A program made the position numbers and the translations under genes. Positions 49,089 to 58,891 of a DNA stretch of 64,000 nt are shown here, piece by piece. Within the stretch, counting starts at the first letter, position 1, and every line of letters begins with the position of its first letter. The DNA lies in contig JBOFYY010000144.1 of assembly GCA_051654905.1 (NCBI GenBank), forward strand, positions 1-64,000, given 5' to 3'. Source of the DNA: JBOFIQ01 sp051654905. GTDB lineage: Bacteria; Actinomycetota; Actinomycetes; Propionibacteriales; Propionibacteriaceae. Below the pieces are notes generated by a model. It saw nothing but the letters and a program-made list of their open reading frames with translations, was not told the origin of the DNA and ran no database searches.

Positions 49089-50075
49089 ATGGCAGTGACG
49101 CAGCAGGTAAAAGCGGAGCTGGCGACAGTATCGGTATTGAAACCATGCTGCCGTCGAGCTGAGGTAGCTTCGATATTGCGTCATGCCGGCGGACTACATC
49201 TGGTAGCAGGCCGAATTGTGGTTGAAGCTGAGTTAGATACCGGGGCTGCTGCAAGGCGACTCCGTACTGCTATCGCTGATCTTTTCGGATATCCGTCAGA
49301 GCTGATTGTGGTTTCAGGATCTGGGTTACGTCGAGGTACTCGTTATGTTGTGCGTCTTATCCGCGAGGGCGAAGCTCTTGCTCGACAAACAGGTTTAATT
49401 GATCAAAAAGGTCGTCCAGTTCGAGGGTTGCCGCCTCAAATTATTGCTGGCGGCTTATGTGATTGTATTGCTGCATGGCGTGGCGCTTTCTTAGTTCATG
49501 GATCATTGACTGAACCAGGGCGTTCGATGGCTTTGGAGGTTACTACGCCAGGATCTGAGACAGCTTTGGCGTTAGTGGGAGCGGCTCGAAGGTTAGGTAT
49601 TCAAGCTAAACCGCGGGAGGTGCGTGGTGTAGATCGAGTCGTTATTCGCGATGGGGAAGCAATTAGTCAAATGTTGACGCGCATGGGTGCGCATCAGGCT
49701 GTTCTTCATTGGGAGGATCGACGTTTGCGTCGCGAAGTCAGAGCTAGCGTTAATCGTTTGGCTAATTTCGACGATGCTAATTTGCGACGTTCAGCTCAAG
49801 CAGCGGTAGCTTCTGGGGCAAGAGTACAGCGGGCTTTAGAGATTCTTGGCGACGATGTTCCCGAACATTTGCTTGCAGCTGGCATGCTTAGACTAGAACA
49901 TAAGCAATCTAGTTTGGAAGAATTAGGACAACTTCACACGCCACCATTGACTAAAGATGCAATTGCCGGACGTATTCGTCGGCTGCTAGCGACAGCTGAT
50001 CGGGTAGCAATGGAGCAAGGCATCCCTACTACAGAGGCGTCTTTAACCCCCGAAATGCTGGAAGACCGCAGTTGA
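49089..50075 (+). CDS. whiA: Sporulation/division regulator WhiA
   Basis: 328 residues. WhiA joins an N-terminal LAGLIDADG homing-endonuclease-like fold without nuclease activity (about 1-225; EVASILRHAGGLHL, GAFLVHGSLTEPG) to a C-terminal helix-turn-helix (about 230-310; NRLANFDDANLRRSAQAAV, HTPPLTKDAIAGRIRRLL). In Streptomyces it activates ftsZ and other division genes, so it may regulate the dcw cluster here. It starts about 105 bases after yvcK behind two hairpins, suggesting its own expression control. Confidence 0.96.
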   Translation: MAVTQQVKAELATVSVLKPCCRRAEVASILRHAGGLHLVAGRIVVEAELDTGAAARRLRTAIADLFGYPSELIVVSGSGLRRGTRYVVRLIREGEALARQTGLIDQKGRPVRGLPPQIIAGGLCDCIAAWRGAFLVHGSLTEPGRSMALEVTTPGSETALALVGAARRLGIQAKPREVRGVDRVVIRDGEAISQMLTRMGAHQAVLHWEDRRLRREVRASVNRLANFDDANLRRSAQAAVASGARVQRALEILGDDVPEHLLAAGMLRLEHKQSSLEELGQLHTPPLTKDAIAGRIRRLLATADRVAMEQGIPTTEASLTPEMLEDRS

Positions 50076-50190
50076 CATAGCAGATTAGTTTTGTCGAACT
50101 CATTCCGGGGTTCGAAACGTGCGCACAATATGGCTCCGGCGCGCTAGGCTTAGATCAGCAAGAAAGATCACCCTAGTAGAACGGATCACC

Positions 50191-51195
<1,005 letters not shown>

Positions 51196-51234
51196 CCCTT
51201 ACATTTGACTAGATCCTGAGAAAGAAGGCATGAA

Positions 51235-52446
51235 GTGAAGTCAGTCGACGACCTCGGCGACCTGCAGGGTAAGCGGGTCCTTATCCGGTGTGACCTCAAT
51301 GTTCCGCTTGAGGGCAGCACGATCACCGATGACGGCCGCATTCGCGCGTCGCTCCCGATGATCAAGAATCTGCGAGAGAAGGGCGCCAAGGTCGTTGTAC
51401 TGGCTCACTTGGGCCGTCCCAAGGGCGAAGTCAACCCGAAGTATTCACTCGCCCCAGCCGCTCAGCGGCTGGGCGAGCTCCTCGGCTGCGAGGTTAAACT
51501 TGCTGCTGATGTAGTAGGGGAGAGTGCACAGGCTATTAATGCTGCGCTAGAAACCGGTGATGTCATGATGTGCGAGAACGTACGTTATGAAAAAGCTGAA
51601 GAATCAAAAGATGAAGCTGAGCGCATTGAGCTTGCTAAAAAGTATGCAGCGCTTGGTGATGTATTTGTATCAGAGGGCTTCGGCGTCGTACATCGCAAGC
51701 AAGCCTCGGTCTACGATGTCGCTCGGGAGCTTCCTGCTGCTATGGGTGGTTTAGTAAAGGCTGAGGTTGAGGTGCTGAAGCGTCTTACCGAAGATCCAGA
51801 ACGTCCTTACGTTGTAGTACTAGGCGGAGCTAAAGTCGCTGATAAGCTCGCGGTTATCGATAACCTACTCAAGGTTGCCGATGCGCTGGTTATTGGTGGC
51901 GGCATGAGCTGCACCTTCCTTAAAGCTATGGGTTTTGAAGTAGGAACTTCACTCCTTGATCAAGACAACATCGAAACATGTAAGAAGTACCTTGCCGATG
52001 CTGCTGCCGCTGGAAAGAAGATTGTGCTTCCGGTGGATGTGCGTGTCGCAGCAGGAATGGATTTTGAAACCAAGACAGTTTTAGGTGAGGTAGCAGTTGT
52101 GTCTGCTGACGCGATTCCTGCCCAGACCATGTGCCTTGATATTGGTCCAGCATCCGAAGCGCTCTTTGCGGAAACCATTAAGGGAGCGCGTACCGTGTTC
52201 TGGAATGGTCCGATGGGCGTATTTGAGGTAGTAGAACTAGCCGAAGGTACGAAGGCTGTTGCTAAAGCGCTGACTCAGGTTGATGGACTTACCGTTGTTG
52301 GCGGTGGTGATTCAGCTGCGGCAGTGCGTGACTTTGGCTACACCGAATCTGATTTTGGCCATATTTCAACTGGCGGCGGTGCGTCGCTGGAATACTTGGA
52401 GGGCAAAGAGCTCCCAGGTCTAGCAGTCATGGAGGAAGCCAAGTGA
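51235..52446 (+). CDS. pgk: Phosphoglycerate kinase
   Basis: 403 residues. Transfers phosphate from 1,3-bisphosphoglycerate to ADP. Signature VLIRCDLNVPLEGSTITDDGRI near the N-terminus, LAHLGRPKGE, MCENVRYEKAEE, VLGGAKVADKLAVI and the C-terminal GGGDSAAAV nucleotide loop are visible. GTG start about 40 bases after gap behind AGAAAGAAGG. The first ~250 bases keep the strong codon bias of gap, then codon choice relaxes. It overlaps tpiA by GTGA. Confidence 0.97.
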   Translation: MKSVDDLGDLQGKRVLIRCDLNVPLEGSTITDDGRIRASLPMIKNLREKGAKVVVLAHLGRPKGEVNPKYSLAPAAQRLGELLGCEVKLAADVVGESAQAINAALETGDVMMCENVRYEKAEESKDEAERIELAKKYAALGDVFVSEGFGVVHRKQASVYDVARELPAAMGGLVKAEVEVLKRLTEDPERPYVVVLGGAKVADKLAVIDNLLKVADALVIGGGMSCTFLKAMGFEVGTSLLDQDNIETCKKYLADAAAAGKKIVLPVDVRVAAGMDFETKTVLGEVAVVSADAIPAQTMCLDIGPASEALFAETIKGARTVFWNGPMGVFEVVELAEGTKAVAKALTQVDGLTVVGGGDSAAAVRDFGYTESDFGHISTGGGASLEYLEGKELPGLAVMEEAK

Positions 52447-53240
52447 GCAACCGTAAGCCATTGATGGCAGGTAACTGGAAGATGAACTGTAACCATGTCG
52501 ACGCTGTCGGCCTGTTGCAGAAACTTTCCTATGCTCTTGCCGATAGTAAGTATGATGCTGATCAGTCCGAATGTGTTGTTGTCCCACCATTTACTGATAT
52601 TCGTACGGTGCAGACTCTGGTAGAAGGCGACAAGCTCCCGATCGCTTTTGGTGCGCAGGATGTTTCTGAGTATGACAAAGGTGCCTACACTGGTGAAGTT
52701 TCAGCTGAGATGCTAGCTAAGCTCAAGTGCTCCTATGTTGTAGTAGGACATTCAGAGCGTCGCGATTACCATGCAGAAACAGACCAGATCGTTAATGCTA
52801 AGGCCTTGAAGGTGCTTGCACACGAGATGTCTCCCATTATTTGTGTGGGTGAAAAACTTGATGTTCGTAAAGCTGGCGAACATGTCGCATTTACGACTGC
52901 TCAGGTTCATGCGGCACTAGTAGGTTTTACTCCAGAGCAGATCGCTAGTTCGGTTATCGCTTATGAGCCAGTTTGGGCTATTGGTACTGGTGAAGTAGCC
53001 AGCGCTGATGATGCTCAGGAAGTATGCCAGGCTATTCGTCAGACTTTGGTTGAGATCGCTGGAGTTGAAGTTGCTGACAAGGTTCGGGTTCTTTACGGAG
53101 GATCAGTTAAGTCCAGCAACGTAGTTCAGCTTATGAGCAAAGCCGATGTTGATGGGGCACTTGTTGGTGGCGCTAGCTTGGATCCAGAAGAGTTTGCTTC
53201 GATCGTGTTGTTCTACGCTAGAACAGCGAACGAGAGCTAA
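52443..53240 (+). CDS. tpiA: Triosephosphate isomerase
   Basis: 265 residues. Interconverts dihydroxyacetone phosphate and glyceraldehyde 3-phosphate. AGNWKMNCNH with the active-site Lys, VVVGHSERRDYHAE with the catalytic His, AYEPVWAIGTGEVAS with the catalytic Glu and loop 6, and LYGGSVKSSNV are present. GTG start overlaps the pgk stop. A hairpin follows the stop. Confidence 0.98.
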   Translation: MSNRKPLMAGNWKMNCNHVDAVGLLQKLSYALADSKYDADQSECVVVPPFTDIRTVQTLVEGDKLPIAFGAQDVSEYDKGAYTGEVSAEMLAKLKCSYVVVGHSERRDYHAETDQIVNAKALKVLAHEMSPIICVGEKLDVRKAGEHVAFTTAQVHAALVGFTPEQIASSVIAYEPVWAIGTGEVASADDAQEVCQAIRQTLVEIAGVEVADKVRVLYGGSVKSSNVVQLMSKADVDGALVGGASLDPEEFASIVLFYARTANES

Positions 53241-53258
53241 ATCTTAGCTATAAATCTT

Positions 53259-53303
53259 AGATTGACCGGTTCATCTGAATAAGATGAGCCGGTCAATCTG
53301 TAT
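53259..53303 (+). terminator. Hairpin terminator after tpiA
   Basis: AGATTGACCGG (53259-53269) pairs with CCGGTCAATCT (53289-53299), and the inner TCATC/GATGA extends the stem with one mismatch. The T tract (GTATT) is weak. Confidence 0.65.
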
Positions 53304-53343
53304 TAAAGAGTAGCCATGTTGGGGAAAGTATTGCTTTCTGAGG

Positions 53344-53349
53344 TACGAT
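53344..53349 (+). promoter_or_regulatory. Possible -10 element of a leaderless secG transcript
   Basis: TACGAT lies 6 bases before the secG GTG, with no ribosome-binding site between them. Confidence 0.35.
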
Positions 53350-53355
53350 AGCTAA

Positions 53356-53619
53356 GTGATTCTGCTGCCTATGATGACTTGGCCGATCTTGACGTTGTCG
53401 ATCGTGCTGTTGATACTATCTGTGATCTTGTCACTTTTCATTCTGCTCCACAAGAACCGTGGCGGTGGGATGAGCGACCTCTTCGGTGGTGGTATGTCTA
53501 CGTCAATGGGAGGTAGCTCGATGGCGGAGCGAAACCTTGACCGTATCACGATTGTCTTAGGGTGCTTGTGGATCGTAACGATTATTGCCTTGCTGGCGCT
53601 TTATCGTTTTACGTCCTAG
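53356..53619 (+). CDS. secG: Preprotein translocase subunit SecG
   Basis: 87 residues with two membrane segments (about 8-28 and 63-83) around a Gly/Met/Ser-rich loop MSDLFGGGMSTSMGGSSMAERNLDRIT, the SecG pattern in which the ...LDR motif precedes the second segment. It assists SecYEA-driven export. secG downstream of tpiA is the normal actinobacterial order. Confidence 0.93.
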   Translation: MILLPMMTWPILTLSIVLLILSVILSLFILLHKNRGGGMSDLFGGGMSTSMGGSSMAERNLDRITIVLGCLWIVTIIALLALYRFTS

Positions 53620-53665
53620 TTTTGTAAGTTTTAGTTCTCAATTATTGGTTTTCTAGGAGATACAA

Positions 53666-54022
53666 GTGGTCGGTGGTAGTGCCATTCGTGGCAGCCGCGT
53701 TGGTGCAGGTCCTATTGGTGAGGCAGAACGAGGAGAATCTGCTCCGCGACTGGTGGTCAGCTACTTTTGTGCTAACGGGCATGAAACTCGCCCAGTTTTT
53801 GCGGCAGATATTGTGGCACCAGAAGTATGGGACTGCCCACGATGCGGACTCCCTGCTAACGTCGATTCGGAGAATCCACCACCAATACCGAAAAATCAGC
53901 CTTACAAGACACACTTGGCTTATGTCAAAGAACGACGTACCGAGCAGGAAGCTGAAGGTATTTTGTCAGAAGCACTATCTGATTTACGGGCACGTCGAGC
54001 AGCGGGAGAAGTTATTTACTAA
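53666..54022 (+). CDS. rbpA: RNA polymerase-binding protein RbpA
   Basis: 118 residues. RbpA stabilises the open complex and binds group 1/2 sigma factors in actinobacteria. The N-terminal arm contains GSAIRGSRVGAGPIGEAERGESAPR. The core has the zinc/Cys region YFCANGHETRPVFAADIVAPEVWDCPRCGLPA, and the C-terminal sigma-interaction domain includes PYKTHLAYVKERRTEQEAEGILSEAL. AGGAGATACAA precedes the GTG start. secG-rbpA adjacency is typical, and pgl converges on it. Confidence 0.96.
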   Translation: MVGGSAIRGSRVGAGPIGEAERGESAPRLVVSYFCANGHETRPVFAADIVAPEVWDCPRCGLPANVDSENPPPIPKNQPYKTHLAYVKERRTEQEAEGILSEALSDLRARRAAGEVIY

Positions 54023-54048
54023 CTTTGGCTCTTTTAAAAACTAAAATT

Positions 54049-54768
54049 TTACCAATGGCAGTCGTAGCGAGGAAGATTCACTGCGGCTGCTTTGTCTATA
54101 AACCAACGAGTCGCATTAGCACCTGAAACATGTGATGCAGGGATACTGGCATCGTTGTTGGTTGCTGCGGAAAGGGCGTTAGCTTTATCAGCACCAGAAG
54201 CGAAAATCCAGATGTCGTGAGACCTATTCAGAGCATTGAAAGTTAGACTGAGACGTTCTTTTTGGTTAGCGGGAGAATCATGGATTCCAATAACAGTGGA
54301 AGTATGGCTCTCAACATCGAACAGCCCAGCAATCTCGCCGTTAGCTCCCATTGTTAAGAGTGTTATATCGAAGAATGTGGAGCCAAGTTCATCGGCGTAC
54401 TGTAAGGCTGCTCTACTAACATCTACGCTGTCGAGTCGTGCTGGCATGGTATGAATACGAGCTGGATACAAATGAGTAGTTCCACCAAGAATACTAAAAA
54501 CTCTTCCTGCGCTACGATCTTTTTCTTCAGTTCGGGAGTAAGAATCATCAGCCCACCATAGTTCTAATCTACGAGGGTCAAGCGATGAGCTGGGAAGTAA
54601 TCTAGCCATTTCTTTGCAGAGTGCTAGCGAGATAGCTCCACTACCAAGACATAGCTGCACAACTGGTTGCTTTTCTTGTATTTCAATCAAAGTAGTTAAC
54701 AGTCTCGCCGCTACCGAGACTGTGAGGTGATCACAATCTCGGTAGCGGTAAACACGACTGATACTCAT
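54049..54768 (-). CDS. pgl: 6-phosphogluconolactonase (DevB/Pgl family)
   Basis: 239 residues. The family hydrolyses 6-phosphoglucono-lactone in the oxidative pentose phosphate pathway. Fold landmarks are present: LCLGSGAISLALCKEM in place of the sugar-phosphate loop, LELWWADDSYSRTEEKDRSAG, and TLLTMGANGEIAGLFD where most family members have MGPDGHTASLFP. The usual catalytic His is Glu here and the GG-ST loop is altered, so activity is uncertain. It follows tkt on the minus strand but seems to have its own promoter (TATGGT 54775-54780). Confidence 0.8.
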   Translation of the reverse strand: MSISRVYRYRDCDHLTVSVAARLLTTLIEIQEKQPVVQLCLGSGAISLALCKEMARLLPSSSLDPRRLELWWADDSYSRTEEKDRSAGRVFSILGGTTHLYPARIHTMPARLDSVDVSRAALQYADELGSTFFDITLLTMGANGEIAGLFDVESHTSTVIGIHDSPANQKERLSLTFNALNRSHDIWIFASGADKANALSAATNNDASIPASHVSGANATRWFIDKAAAVNLPRYDCHW

Positions 54769-54774
54769 AAGTTG

Positions 54775-54780
54775 ACCATA
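54775..54780 (-). promoter_or_regulatory. Possible -10 element of a leaderless pgl transcript
   Basis: Minus-strand TATGGT lies 6 bases before the pgl ATG, with no ribosome-binding site. Confidence 0.3.
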
Positions 54781-54796
54781 TCAGCAGTTTGTAATT

Positions 54797-56896
54797 CTAG
54801 TGATTTATCTTATTTATAGACTTTTTGGCTGCATCAGCAACAGCTTGCGCTGTAAAGCCGAAGCGTTCAAAAAGCTCAGTGGCAGGAGCACTAGCACCAA
54901 AGTGTTCGATACTTACTGCTTCGCCAGCGTCTCCGATGAGATGACGCCAGCTCATAGCAATACCTGCTTCGACGCTGACTCGCGCCTTTACGCCGGCTGG
55001 TAGTACTTGCTCGCGGTAGCTTGTTGGCTGGTTGGCAAACCATTCTTGGCAAGGAACTGAAACTACTCGGGCTTTAATTCCCTCAGCAGCAAGGATTTCT
55101 GTAGCTGCAACAGCTAGCTGAACTTCAGAACCTGATGCCAGCAAAATTACATCGGGAGTACCATCGGTATCCAGTAACGTGTAAGCGCCGCGGGATACCT
55201 GATCGGTGGTAGCAAACCCAGCAGTGCCACGAGGCACGATAGGAAGTTCTTGACGGGACAGGATCAGCGCAGTGGGTCGCTCTGAATTTTCTAGAGCTGC
55301 AACCCAACAAGCAACAGTTTCATTAGCGTCAGCTGGTCGGACAACGTCAAGACCAGGAATTGCGCGTAGTGCTGTTAGATGCTCAATGGGCTGATGCGTA
55401 GGACCATCTTCGCCGACACCGATTGAGTCGTGTGTCCATACGTAGATAGCAGGCAGGTTCATCAATGCGGCAAGACGTGCTGGCGGGCGCATGTAATCAG
55501 AGAATACTGCGAAAGTCCCACCGTAGACGCGAGTGCCACCGTGCTCAAGAATGCCATTCATGATGGCACCCATAGCATGTTCGCGAATTCCGAAATGAAG
55601 GGTACGTCCGTAAGAGCCACCAGTAAATGTTGCTGACTGGCGATCTTCAGGAAGGAAACTAGGCTGTCCCTTCATCGTGGTGTTGTTGCTGCCAGCTAGA
55701 TCAGCAGAACCTCCCCATAGCTCTGGAAGAGCTTCTGCTACTGCAGAGAGGAAATCACCAGAAGCGGCGCGAGTTGCTTTGCCCTTGGCATCTGCCTCAT
55801 AGAACGGAAGATTGCTGTCCCAACCTGATGGCAGGATGCGGCTATTCATGCGATCTAATAAAGCAGCGCGCTCGGGATTGTTTTGGCGCCATGTTTGGTA
55901 GCGAAGATCCCATGCTTGGTGGGCAGCTTTGCCACGTGCAATAAGTTCGCGAGAGCGAGCTAGCACATCTGCCTCAACGTGGAATGCTTCATCAGGCATA
56001 CCCAAGATCTCTTTAGTAGCAGAAATCTCAGCAGCTCCGAGAGTAGAACCATGAATCTTGCCAGTATTACGTAATGTCGGAGCCGGCCATCCGATGATGG
56101 TGCGGAGTCGAATGAAAGAAGGCTTGTCGGTGACAGCTTTTGCTTCAGCAAGAGCAGCTTGGAGCGCGACTAGATCCTCGACATAGTCGCCAGTTTGAGT
56201 CCAATCAACCTCAAGAACGTGCCACCCGTAGGATCGGTAGCGAGCACAGACATCTTCAGTGAAGGCAATGACGGTGTCATCTTCGATAGATATGCGGTTG
56301 TCATCCCAAATTAAGGTTAGGTTGCCAAGTTCTTGAGTGCCAGCCAACGAAGATGCTTCAGCGCTCACACCCTCTTGGAGACAGCCATCACCAGCAACAA
56401 CATAGATATGGTGATCGAAGATCGATTCGCCAGCAGCTGCCTCAGGATCAAAAAGCCCACGTTCGCGGCGAGCGGCCATAGCCATGCCAACAGCATTAGC
56501 GATGCCTTGTCCTAGTGGACCAGTTGTTGTTTCTACGCCAGCAGTATGGCCATATTCGGGATGTCCGGGAGTCTTGGATCCCCAAGTGCGGAGTGCTTTT
56601 ATATCTTCGAGTTCTAGTCCAAAACCACCTAGGAAAAGCTGGCAGTACTGGGTTAGCGAGGAGTGTCCATTAGAAAGAACAAAACGGTCACGGCCTAGCC
56701 ATGTTGGATCGCTAGGATCGTGAGTCATGGTGTCTTGGTAGAGAAGATAAGCCAGCGGAGCCAAGCTCATAGCAGTACCAGGATGGCCGCTGCCAATATT
56801 TTGCACAGCATCCATAGTTAGAGTGCGGGCAGTGTCGATAGCCTTTGCGTCATGTTCGGTGAAGGATTCCGGGAGACGTCGTTGGATGTCAGTCAC
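54797..56896 (-). CDS. tkt: Transketolase
   Basis: 699 residues. Thiamine-diphosphate enzyme of the non-oxidative pentose phosphate pathway. The N-terminal domain has IGSGHPGTAMSLAPLAYLLYQ, GPLGQGIANAVGMA and the ThDP motif GDGCLQEGVS...WDDNRISIED. The pyrimidine domain has GIREHAMGAIMNGI and THDSIGVGEDGPTHQPIEHL. GTG 56896 is chosen because AAAGGA lies about 9 bases upstream; a TTG at 56914 is in frame. The tal-zwf-opcA genes that usually separate tkt from pgl in actinobacteria are absent. Confidence 0.97.
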   Translation of the reverse strand: MTDIQRRLPESFTEHDAKAIDTARTLTMDAVQNIGSGHPGTAMSLAPLAYLLYQDTMTHDPSDPTWLGRDRFVLSNGHSSLTQYCQLFLGGFGLELEDIKALRTWGSKTPGHPEYGHTAGVETTTGPLGQGIANAVGMAMAARRERGLFDPEAAAGESIFDHHIYVVAGDGCLQEGVSAEASSLAGTQELGNLTLIWDDNRISIEDDTVIAFTEDVCARYRSYGWHVLEVDWTQTGDYVEDLVALQAALAEAKAVTDKPSFIRLRTIIGWPAPTLRNTGKIHGSTLGAAEISATKEILGMPDEAFHVEADVLARSRELIARGKAAHQAWDLRYQTWRQNNPERAALLDRMNSRILPSGWDSNLPFYEADAKGKATRAASGDFLSAVAEALPELWGGSADLAGSNNTTMKGQPSFLPEDRQSATFTGGSYGRTLHFGIREHAMGAIMNGILEHGGTRVYGGTFAVFSDYMRPPARLAALMNLPAIYVWTHDSIGVGEDGPTHQPIEHLTALRAIPGLDVVRPADANETVACWVAALENSERPTALILSRQELPIVPRGTAGFATTDQVSRGAYTLLDTDGTPDVILLASGSEVQLAVAATEILAAEGIKARVVSVPCQEWFANQPTSYREQVLPAGVKARVSVEAGIAMSWRHLIGDAGEAVSIEHFGASAPATELFERFGFTAQAVADAAKKSINKINH

Positions 56897-56991
56897 GGGC
56901 AAGGTTCCTTTCAATGGGGTTCGTGATAATCCTAGTCACTCTTGAAGCAGATAGTGTTTTCTATGCAGAAAGTGAACAAGAAATAGCTGAG

Positions 56992-58122
56992 TTAGCGTTG
57001 CCCCCATTGCCACGAAGGACGGTCTAGTAGCCCTTGCCCAACTAACTTAGTTTCCCCAAATTCTTTGGTGAGATGAAGATGTTTAGACTCGGAATGTTCA
57101 GTGAGTGCAGTAGCTAGCGGAACTGCATGGGTAACCACCATTATTTGAGAGCGTTCGCTAGCTCGTTTTATCAAGCGTCCTAAAGGTGCTAATAGCTCAG
57201 GATGAAGGCTAGTTTCAGGTTCGTTGAGAACTAACAATGGCGGTGGGGTAGGAGAGAGCAGTGCCGCTATAAGCATGAGATAACGTAACGTCCCATCACT
57301 GAGTTCAGCTGCAGTTAGTGGACGAAGCATTCCTGGCTGTTTTAATGCAGTAATACCGCCTATACCGGTACTAATGATCTCCTTACCGGTATGAATAATT
57401 TGTAGTTGGCATCCAGGAAAGGCATCGCTGATTGCTTCAGTAAGAAGATCTGCCCACATAGAGTCTTGGATAGTAGCAAGAGCTGCGGCGAGATCGGAGC
57501 CATCGTCGCCCAATGTAGGGGTCCAAGTAAGTACTTGATATTGACGAGCTGGTGCTGTTGGATCAGCCCGCATCACATCATGAAAACGCCAACTGCCTAA
57601 CACTCTTCTCATAGTTGCTACTTCAGGGTAATCATCATGCCCAGCTAAATCTTCTAAAAGAGAGGAACGAGTATCAAGGTTACGAGGGCGTGAGACTAAC
57701 GTCGTAGCTGGTCTCATGTAGGGGCCGGCAAAGATCTTTTCTCTCTTGATTTGAGGGTCGTGCTGAAATAGCGCGCCAGGAGTTGGTAATCCGATATCTA
57801 CTAGATAGCCCAGATCGTTGCTAGCAAAACCTAGTTGCAGGCTGACTGGACTACGGCGAGCAGTTCCTTGAATAGCGACATCACCGCGTTTCATCGCTCC
57901 TGAAATTTGTTCTGGTCCAGCCCATAGAACAGATTCCAAACCACCAGCATAAGCAAGAGAACGAATAATTTTTCCATCTGTGACGTCAACTAATAATCGA
58001 AGTGCTCGGTAAAGATTAGATTTTCCGCTGCCGTTAGTGCCCGTAACCACAGTGATATTCCCTAGTGGGAGAACCAGATCTCGTAGCGATCGATAGCCGT
58101 GGATAGCGAGTGTTGTCAACAT
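56992..58122 (-). CDS. AAA/SMC-like ATPase of unknown function
   Basis: 376 residues. Walker A VTGTNGSGKSNLYRALRLL near residue 35, a signature-like LSDGTLRYLMLIAALL and Walker B PLLVLNEPETSLHPELL define an ABC-type AAA_15/AAA_21 ATPase related to RecF and OLD proteins. There is no nuclease (TOPRIM) domain and no adjacent partner gene. ATG 58122 begins MLTTLAIHGYRSLRD, the usual start of the family. Related proteins occur as orphan housekeeping or DNA-repair-like genes and as defence components. With no partner here I assign no function. Confidence 0.85.
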   Translation of the reverse strand: MLTTLAIHGYRSLRDLVLPLGNITVVTGTNGSGKSNLYRALRLLVDVTDGKIIRSLAYAGGLESVLWAGPEQISGAMKRGDVAIQGTARRSPVSLQLGFASNDLGYLVDIGLPTPGALFQHDPQIKREKIFAGPYMRPATTLVSRPRNLDTRSSLLEDLAGHDDYPEVATMRRVLGSWRFHDVMRADPTAPARQYQVLTWTPTLGDDGSDLAAALATIQDSMWADLLTEAISDAFPGCQLQIIHTGKEIISTGIGGITALKQPGMLRPLTAAELSDGTLRYLMLIAALLSPTPPPLLVLNEPETSLHPELLAPLGRLIKRASERSQIMVVTHAVPLATALTEHSESKHLHLTKEFGETKLVGQGLLDRPSWQWGQR

Positions 58123-58129
58123 AATAGTT

Positions 58130-58135
58130 ACTGTA
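58130..58135 (-). promoter_or_regulatory. Possible -10 element of a leaderless transcript for the ATPase
   Basis: Minus-strand TACAGT lies 7 bases before the ATG at 58122, and no ribosome-binding site is visible. Confidence 0.3.
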
Positions 58136-58227
58136 ATCGGAGCCACTGACAAAATAGTGAGACTGATAAAAGCTGCATGGTAAAGACTACTTTGTACTGC
58201 CTAACTTGCTAGCGATAGAGAATATAG

Positions 58228-58241
58228 CAACAATGTTGTTG
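58228..58241 (+). promoter_or_regulatory. SufR operator CAAC-N6-GTTG
   Basis: CAACAATGTTGTTG fits exactly the CAAC-N6-GTTG inverted repeat bound by cyanobacterial SufR. It lies 8 bases before the chosen sufR ATG, just downstream of A/T-rich promoter-like sequence (GATAGAGAATATAG). It is well placed for repression of the whole suf operon, including sufR itself. Confidence 0.75.
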
Positions 58242-58249
58242 TGGAAACA

Positions 58250-58891
58250 ATGGACTCGACACGCCGCCGAGTAGCGGACTCGATCCTACGCCACGGCCCC
58301 TCGACAGCCCCCGAACTTGCGGCTCGCTTAGAGATGACCGCGGCTGGGATTCGTCGCCATCTGAGTACCCTTACTGCAGATGGCACCCTGACCGTACGTG
58401 ATCGCCGTATCCCTAGTGATCGCGGACGTGGAAGACCAGCCAAAGAATATGTTTTAACTGATGCTGGTCGAGCAGAGTTTCATCAAGGCTACGATGAACT
58501 AGCTATCTCAATTTTGGATTTCCTTGCGCAAGCAGGGGGAGATGGCGCTGTAGAAAAATTTGCAGCAGGACGAGCACGTAGACTTGAAGAACGCTTTTTA
58601 GAGATTAAAGAAGCTGAGCCACAGCTCCATCCCACAGATGTGTTAGCTCGTGCGCTGAGTGACGAGGGTTTCGTTGCTACAACTTCTCAGGCTCGTACCG
58701 GACAGCAAGTGTGTCAACATCACTGTCCAGTAGCTCACGTAGCTGCAGCCTACCCACAACTATGCCAAGCCGAAACAGAAGCTATTGGGCGCATGCTTGG
58801 TAGTCATGTGCAGCGGTTAGCTACGATCGCGCACGGCGATGCTTTGTGCACGACCCATATTCCGCATCCGACCGTCGGAGGAGAAAAATGA
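58250..58891 (+). CDS. sufR: Fe-S-sensing repressor SufR
   Basis: 213 residues. The N-terminal winged helix (MDSTRRRVADSILRHGPSTAPELAARLEMTAAGIRRHLSTL) and wing (RGRGRPAKEYVLT) are of the DeoR/ArsR-like SufR family. Cysteines that could hold an Fe-S cluster are Cys155, Cys159 and Cys172 (C-x3-C-x12-C), with Cys200 later. SufR represses suf genes when holding its cluster. ATG 58250 is preferred over GTG 58241, which overlaps the operator. The stop overlaps sufB by ATGA. Confidence 0.94.
   Translation: MDSTRRRVADSILRHGPSTAPELAARLEMTAAGIRRHLSTLTADGTLTVRDRRIPSDRGRGRPAKEYVLTDAGRAEFHQGYDELAISILDFLAQAGGDGAVEKFAAGRARRLEERFLEIKEAEPQLHPTDVLARALSDEGFVATTSQARTGQQVCQHHCPVAHVAAAYPQLCQAETEAIGRMLGSHVQRLATIAHGDALCTTHIPHPTVGGEK

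Noticed and set aside
54049..54768. pgl as a pseudogene
   Set aside because: The frame is open over the normal family length with the fold preserved; only some active-site residues differ.
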